This document shows, in pieces, positions 58,745 to 64,000 of a stretch of 64,000 nt of DNA; the stretch's first letter is position 1; each line of letters begins with the position of its first letter. Source of the stretch: Erythrophleum ivorense (taxonomy: Eukaryota; Streptophyta; Magnoliopsida; Fabales; Fabaceae). The position numbers and the translations under genes were made by a program. The notes beneath the pieces are model-generated. The model worked only from the letters and a program-made list of their open reading frames with translations, had not been told where the DNA came from and searched no databases. Where the stretch lies: contig JAIUCV010000003.1 in NCBI GenBank assembly GCA_026724425.1, forward strand, positions 61,619,088 to 61,683,087, in the 5' to 3' direction.

Positions 58745-61700
58745 GATGTAACAATGATCATTGATGCAAATATTCACAATGACATTATTTTTTCAGGCTC
58801 TTATGTACCTACAACATTATTATTTGGAATCAAATCAGAACATACTACTTTTTTACTTTCAATGCCAACACTCATTATTATGAGAAATAAGGAAACATAT
58901 TATTGCATAATTAAACAAACTAGTCTTTTACTTTTGGCAACAACACTGATTATTATCAATATCAAGGAAACATTCTTAAAAGAAATATTAAGGAGAAACT
59001 AAATATGTAGATTCAAATTCTCTTGATCCTTGTTATTTGTCAACTCCCAATTGTTCCACCAATCCTGCTCACTTGTGATGGTTCTTAGGTCAGTTGCAAT
59101 CTGTCACACCCCACAATTTAAGTACTCTGACGCGGAAGCGGAAACATAGAGAAAATACTTATGGCATTAATTTGAATCATATAAAACATATAAGTTTTTC
59201 TTTAGAGGACATTTGTAGAAATTTCGACAGAATCTCCTCTATAACGTAGACCTCTCGATATTTCTACAAATGATCAGCCAGTACAATATAGCCTGAAAGG
59301 GCGCAATCAGACCAAAAGAAAACATCTGGGGTGTGGGGATACCCTAACTATGATTCAGTGGAGCTAACTTTACAAGGTTTTACAAAGTTTCGAACAAAAT
59401 ACATATACAATCAAAATACACCCACAGAAGCTCCGCAGGCTCGTCAAAGGACGTCTCAAGAGGTCGGCCACTAGAAGGCGGCTGGGGGCAGACTAGAGTC
59501 CCTACTGCTCTCTGAAATATATATATATATATATATAAATGAGTCGAATACTCAATGAATAAGTAATACCGACCCTTTCTAAAATAAACATAGGTCAAAT
59601 AGATTTACATAGATATATATACAGATATAGATCATATGGAACAAACTTTATACAAACTCTTTTTTTTTTCTCAGAATGCACCAAAAGCATCTAAATAGAA
59701 CCAATAGGAACAGACGCAGAGCACACAACTTGCGGGGAAAATCACTACAGACGCAAAGCTTTAAGCTTGTGAAAACAAAATGACTCCGCGTGTGGTGGCC
59801 TGCACACGGGGCTAGCACCACCCCTGCTAGCTGAGGTTCAGATCATGGTGCACCAGGGCTAACATCTACTGCTGTTAGCTACAAGGTTCTGAGCAGATAA
59901 CTCTATAAATTTCCAAATAACATTTCAGACAAAGTATCGTTCAGATCAGTTTTATAGTAGGATTCCCAATTAACTCAACATCCGTAAACTTGCAAAATTC
60001 CCGATTGAAATCAAATTTTGGTAAACATGCATATGACTACATTTTGAAATATGTATCTCTATAAATAGAGAAACAAAATTTTAAAACACTGCAAGGAAAC
60101 TTAGGAACAGAAATAAGAATTTCCTGAGTCTTTGGTCCGCATTACTTACTCACCTTCCGAGATACTACAGAAATTCCCTGACCCGTTCCTCAGCTATACT
60201 TCAATCTCTGGAATTTCCTACAATACCCGTTCATCAAATTTTAGACAATGAACCACCCCAAATTAATTTCATACAGGACTCGGACTTATCAAAATTTAAT
60301 ATTTAATCCTCTACTAATTTTACGCCTTCCATACGCGTACAATATGTTTCTTATACATATTTTGTACCTTCACTTCCTTGGTTCCACTTAGGAGTTAAAC
60401 CAAAATTCAAAACTAAAAGAAATATATACCATCTTAAATCAGGAAATTTATTCTGCATAATTATGATTTTAAACACAACGAGATTTTGTTTTTAATTAGA
60501 ATACCTATATGCAGAATATTTATATTTATTTATTTTTTTTAAGGAACTAACGTATAGCAGAGTGACCCTACAGTTAAGCATCATTGAATCAGAATTTTAT
60601 CCAACTAAAATCTTCTCCTGCGCAGAACCCCCCTTTTTGCTGGCTTCTATATAATTCACGTTACAGTAATGAGAAATAGAGGAGGGAAACATCAATCATT
60701 GGGATAACAAAAAAAACAGCACATGCAACAGAATTTTTTTTTTCTCACGCCTAAACACCAGCCCCACACAGCCACAACTCAACTTAAACGAGGAGAAGCA
60801 GTAGCAACAAGAATCAAACCAGAAAAGAGACAAGGCAGCGCTGAACAAGGGAAGAAGGCGCTGTACAAAGGAGTCCAGCAGAAGCACTTCTCCTGACAGC
60901 ACTTGTAGCTTGGGGAGAGGATCCTTCTGGCGTGCTTTCACCAAAACCAACAGCAAAAATGGAACCAATTTAAGGAGCAAGCTGCAGCCACAGTTCGAAC
61001 AAGACCAGCGCTGAACAGGGGAGAAGAAACGCTAAACAGAGGAGGAAATAAGCTGCAGAATTAATCCATACCAGCTTCGTTCAACAGGGAGGAGTATGCG
61101 ACTGAAGGAAACAACTCAGTTGAAGCAAACTCAAGGCGTGAGGAGGCAGAACATCAGCGTCCAGCAGCTCGCAAGAGCAGAGAAAGTAGCATCCAGAAAA
61201 CAGAGGATGAATGTGTGAGATTCTGGCGGTTCTGTGATGCTTCGCTGGAGGATATATATTGCAGAAATTCTGGATGGGCAATGACCGAAAAACTGGCTGA
61301 AGGAAGAAGGAGAAGAGGGGTACATACATAAACTCACAGAGGAAAAAAAACGGTGCGTGGCAGCTGTCTGATTTTTGCATGGAAAAGTCAGCTTCTGCAT
61401 GCCTTCTTCTTCACGTCGGGTTTTTACACAATCGTTGAATTGAAAGGTAAAGATTTCAGCTCAAATTATTTGTGTATATTTAACAACTCCAAAGAAGGTC
61501 ATGTCAAATTTTCATTTAGGTATGTAAGTTTAAACTTTAACAAGTTATCCAATATTAGCATCTCCAATTTTGGAAGCACAAGCAGCTCCCTTTTAGTGAC
61601 CTCCTTCAAAAACAATCTTGAACTATTAATTTTTGTAGTTCAGGAAAATCTTGAATTGCTACTTTGAAGAAGATACTTCTTATTATCAGACAATTCTTTA

Positions 61701-62120
61701 GTGTTAAAGTATGTAATCTGGAAAAGCTTTCAAGACATAAAGGACCCCTAAAAACACACTTCAAATGTAGCAAATTATTCAAGTATAGTTGCTCCAAATT
61801 TGGCAAGAGACTCCCATTTTTAGGTGCCATTATCTATCTTGATTGCTTATAACAATGGTTGAAATTCTATTGCATCTTTTAATCAAAACACCACGAATAT
61901 GATTCCAGCTTGATGTCCTAACAAACTCCTATAGATTTTTGCTGTCGTAGTGACAAATTAGTTCAAATATATCAATTTAAGGGAGTTTCCCATTGTCATG
62001 TTATCTTTTTTCTGCAATACTTTACATAATTGATAATTTTGTACCCAAAAAAGACTCAAAGATTTTAGAATGTTTGTGTTTTCGCATCCACAAAAAATTG
62101 AACTGAAGTGAATTTCTTCT
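58745..62120 (-). pseudogene. CNL 3'-half pseudogene, left arm of an inverted duplication
   Basis: On the minus strand, 62120 downward follows the intact gene from about 21682: AATTCACTTCA, TTTTTTGTGGATGCG, AAATCTTTGAGTC, then the frame at 61830-61606 with GSLLPNLEQLYLNNLLHLKC and LTLKNCLIIRSIFFKV (intact gene: GSLLPNLEQLYLDNLLHLKY). The last LRRs and C-terminus continue at 61600-61434, are interrupted by a solo LTR, and resume at 59096-59000. The 3' flank follows to about 58745. Missing 5' half and frameshifts make it non-functional. Confidence 0.88.
59102..61428. mobile_element. 2.33-kb solo LTR inserted in the CNL pseudogene
   Basis: Starts TGTCACACCCCACAATTTAA and ends CGTCGGGTTTTTACA; the ends give the TGT...ACA inverted repeat. 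It is flanked by the 5-bp duplication CAATC at 59097-59101 and 61429-61433. Both flanks align with adjacent bases of the intact CNL (complement of about 22400-22440), so the insertion is exact. No gag-pol coding sequence or second LTR is seen inside. Frames at 60696-60980 and 61081-61400 lie in the LTR and are not genes. Confidence 0.9.
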
Positions 62121-64000
62121 GTAGAAACCAACAAATCATGCAGTAGTCAAAAGCAATTCACTTCATTTCATTTTTTGTAGGATGCAAGATAAGTGTGTTT
62201 AAAACTAAATCAAACTAAACCGATTAAAATCAAGTAAAACTCAAAAATATATATCAAAATTGCTTATTTACATGTCAAAACTAATTTAATTGGTTTGGTT
62301 TTGGGTTTAGTTATATTTGATTGGATTATACCAAAAGTCTTTTTTTTTTTCCAACTTCCACCAAATCTAAATAATGTGTTTCTCCCACCACTGCAATTAC
62401 CACTTCGATTCTTCACCCTTTCGGCCACCATTTCAATTTGCCAATTATTTGTTAATTTGTTGTTAGTTAAATAATTTAAAATCTGATACTAGTCTAATCG
62501 GTGTCAATAGCTCATGGACAGCAATACTTATGGAACTAATTTCTTATATCTTTTACATTTTCCTATGCTAGTCTTGTTAGAAAAGTCATATTTAGTACCC
62601 ATTAACAGAGTACCTATTGAACATATGGGTTAGTCCATGAGGGTTCCAAAAAATTTTAAAAAAATTCAACTGAAAAAAAAATTAACATAAATCAAATTGA
62701 ACAAAAATTGAACCAAACCAATTGTAACTAAAAAACGAATAGGTATTTCATTTTATAAAATCAAATTGTTCAATTCAGTTTAATTTTAATCTAAAACCGA
62801 ATCAAATTTTAAACACACCTAACGAAAAGATTCAAAACATCCCAAAATCTTTGTGTCTTTTAAATATAGAATTACCAATTATGTGAAGCATTGTAATTGC
62901 AAGAAGAACGATGGCTTGGCGATAAGTGCAATATTTCCTCAAACTAAGCATTGGAGCTAATTTTTCACAAGGATGTCAGAAATCTTTCTAAGTTTGCTAA
63001 GAGATTAAGCTTGAATTGTATCCATGTTTTTTAATTGAGAGATGCAATGAAATTTCAACCATTGTTGCAGGTGATTAGGTTGGCAATGCTATTAATGATA
63101 TTAAACCTAAAATTTGAAATCTCTTGCCAAAATCGGAACAACCATACTTGGATAATTTGCTACCATTAGAGTGTGGTTTTTAGGGGCCCCTTACATCCTA
63201 GAAGCTTTTCCAAGTTACATATTTTAACATTAAAGAGTTGTTCGATATTGAAAAGCATATTCTTCAAAAGTAGCAATTCAAGATTTTCTAGAAATTAAAT
63301 CATTTGAGATTGTTCAAAAATTTAGGGATTCATCATGGTTACTAAAAAGAGGTAACATGTGCTTCCGAAACTGGAGATAATAATATTAGATAACTTATCA
63401 AACTTGTGATCCATATGCCCAATTGAAAATTTTGCATTGCATTCATTAGAGCCGTTAAATACACAAAAATGATCTAGGTTAAAATATTTACCTTTCAGCA
63501 CAACCAATGTAGCTAACACGAAAACAATTATAAGGGAGCAAGAATGGTGGAACGATTTAGAGTGGACAGATATCAAGGTCCAAGAGCGATTAGAATCTAT
63601 ATTTTTAACTTTTAATTAATATTTCTTTTATGTTTCTTTATTATACTTAATAATCTGTGTCGGTGTCAAGTTAAAAACTAGTTTGTTCAATTATGATTTC
63701 TGACTAAAGTAGTTTAGGTACATGAGTGTCTCAAAGGATAGTATCTTTCCTTGATGCTCACAGTAATTAGTGTCACAAGTTAAAGACCAGTATATTCTGT
63801 GATGTTATCAAATAGTTATGTTGTAATTACATGAAAATCTCAAATAAATAGTGTCATCATTTATATTTGCCACAATAATCATTTTTCCAATAACGTGTCA
63901 AAAAAGAAAAAAAGAACCCTCTTAACTTAGATTCATCTTGTATTATAACCAAATAAAGATACATGGAATATATGCAAAGGGCCCTGAGACCTTGAGATGA
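62121..64000 (+). pseudogene. CNL 3'-half pseudogene, right arm of the inverted duplication
   Basis: Begins GTAGAAACCAACAAATCATG at 62121, matching the intact gene from about 21655, and continues AATTCACTTCATTTCA. After a MITE it resumes at 62823 and follows the gene through the LRRs (AGTTTGCTAAGAGATTAAGC, TTACATCCTAGAAGCTTTTCC) to the C-terminus GAGCAAGAATGGTGGAA near 63536 and a TAA near 63616. The 3' flank continues to the window edge. Many stops and small deletions; no open frame of note. Confidence 0.88.
62193..62819. mobile_element. 627-bp PIF-like MITE inserted in the CNL pseudogene
   Basis: TAA at 62190-62192 and 62820-62822. The left end is GTGTGTTTAAAACTAAATC and the complement of the right end GGTGTGTTTAAAATTTGATT. 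Internal parts near the ends are also complementary (AAACTAAACCGATT and AATCGGTTT-like). The empty site is given by the intact gene near 21720-21735. No coding capacity. Confidence 0.85.

Noticed and set aside
60696..61400. Minus-strand ORFs of 89-99 aa
   Set aside because: They fall wholly within the solo LTR bounded by CAATC duplications.
1..64000. tRNA, rRNA or other structured RNA genes
   Set aside because: No cloverleaf, TTCGAATC-type B box with partner A box, or rRNA-like stretch was found by eye; a tRNAscan or Infernal run would be decisive.

Overview
This is a nuclear plant sequence, very probably from a woody eudicot. The evidence is a coiled-coil NB-ARC LRR (CNL) disease-resistance gene of the At4g27190/At4g27220 type, an L1-type plant LINE whose ORF1 carries DUF4283 and a zinc knuckle, plant PIF/Harbinger and Transposase_24 proteins, solo LTRs, and very A+T-rich spacers full of small TWA-flanked MITEs. 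I cannot name the species. There is one apparently intact gene, the CNL at 19558-22512 (+). Almost everything else is a duplicated or broken relative of it, or transposon.

Layout. 1-3430: LRR end of a minus-strand CNL that runs off the left edge, with a 69-bp LRR-coding tandem array and tandem 0.5-kb non-coding units. 3.4-8.8 kb: A+T-rich spacer with MITE-like elements, two of them about 1 kb. 8.8-19.5 kb: four copies (one partial) of the 5' leader of the CNL, interleaved with MITEs and tandem repeats. 19.5-22.5 kb: the CNL. 22.5-27.5 kb: its 3' flank, a second copy of that flank split by a 1-kb PIF element, a captured promoter/start fragment and a solo LTR. 29.1-31.7 kb: minus-strand CNL pseudogene related to the left-edge gene. 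35.8-41.8 kb: decayed LINE, minus strand. 43.36-53.97 kb: candidate 10.6-kb PIF/Harbinger element with a DDE transposase pseudogene, a Myb/SANT pseudogene, a palindrome array, a long fold-back and two Transposase_24-like pseudogenes. 54-58.7 kb: LTR-retrotransposon-like debris. 58.7-64 kb: head-to-head inverted duplication of the CNL 3' half, one arm split by a 2.3-kb solo LTR and the other by a 0.6-kb MITE.

Main ideas. (1) The 10.6-kb PIF interval and the ~1-kb elements at 5.4, 6.7 and 25.2 kb share terminal repeats built on RTTTGGATRGG. They also share an internal imperfect palindrome, (G)GTCCGACT...AGTCGGAC(C), repeated about nine times in the large element and once or a few times in each small one. 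This is the best candidate here for an undescribed system. (2) The CNL keeps its P-loop but has altered kinase-2, RNBS-B and MHD motifs, and has three complete leader copies that each end in a similar uORF. (3) Paralogous copies serve as empty-site references, so several insertions can be placed to the base with their target duplications.
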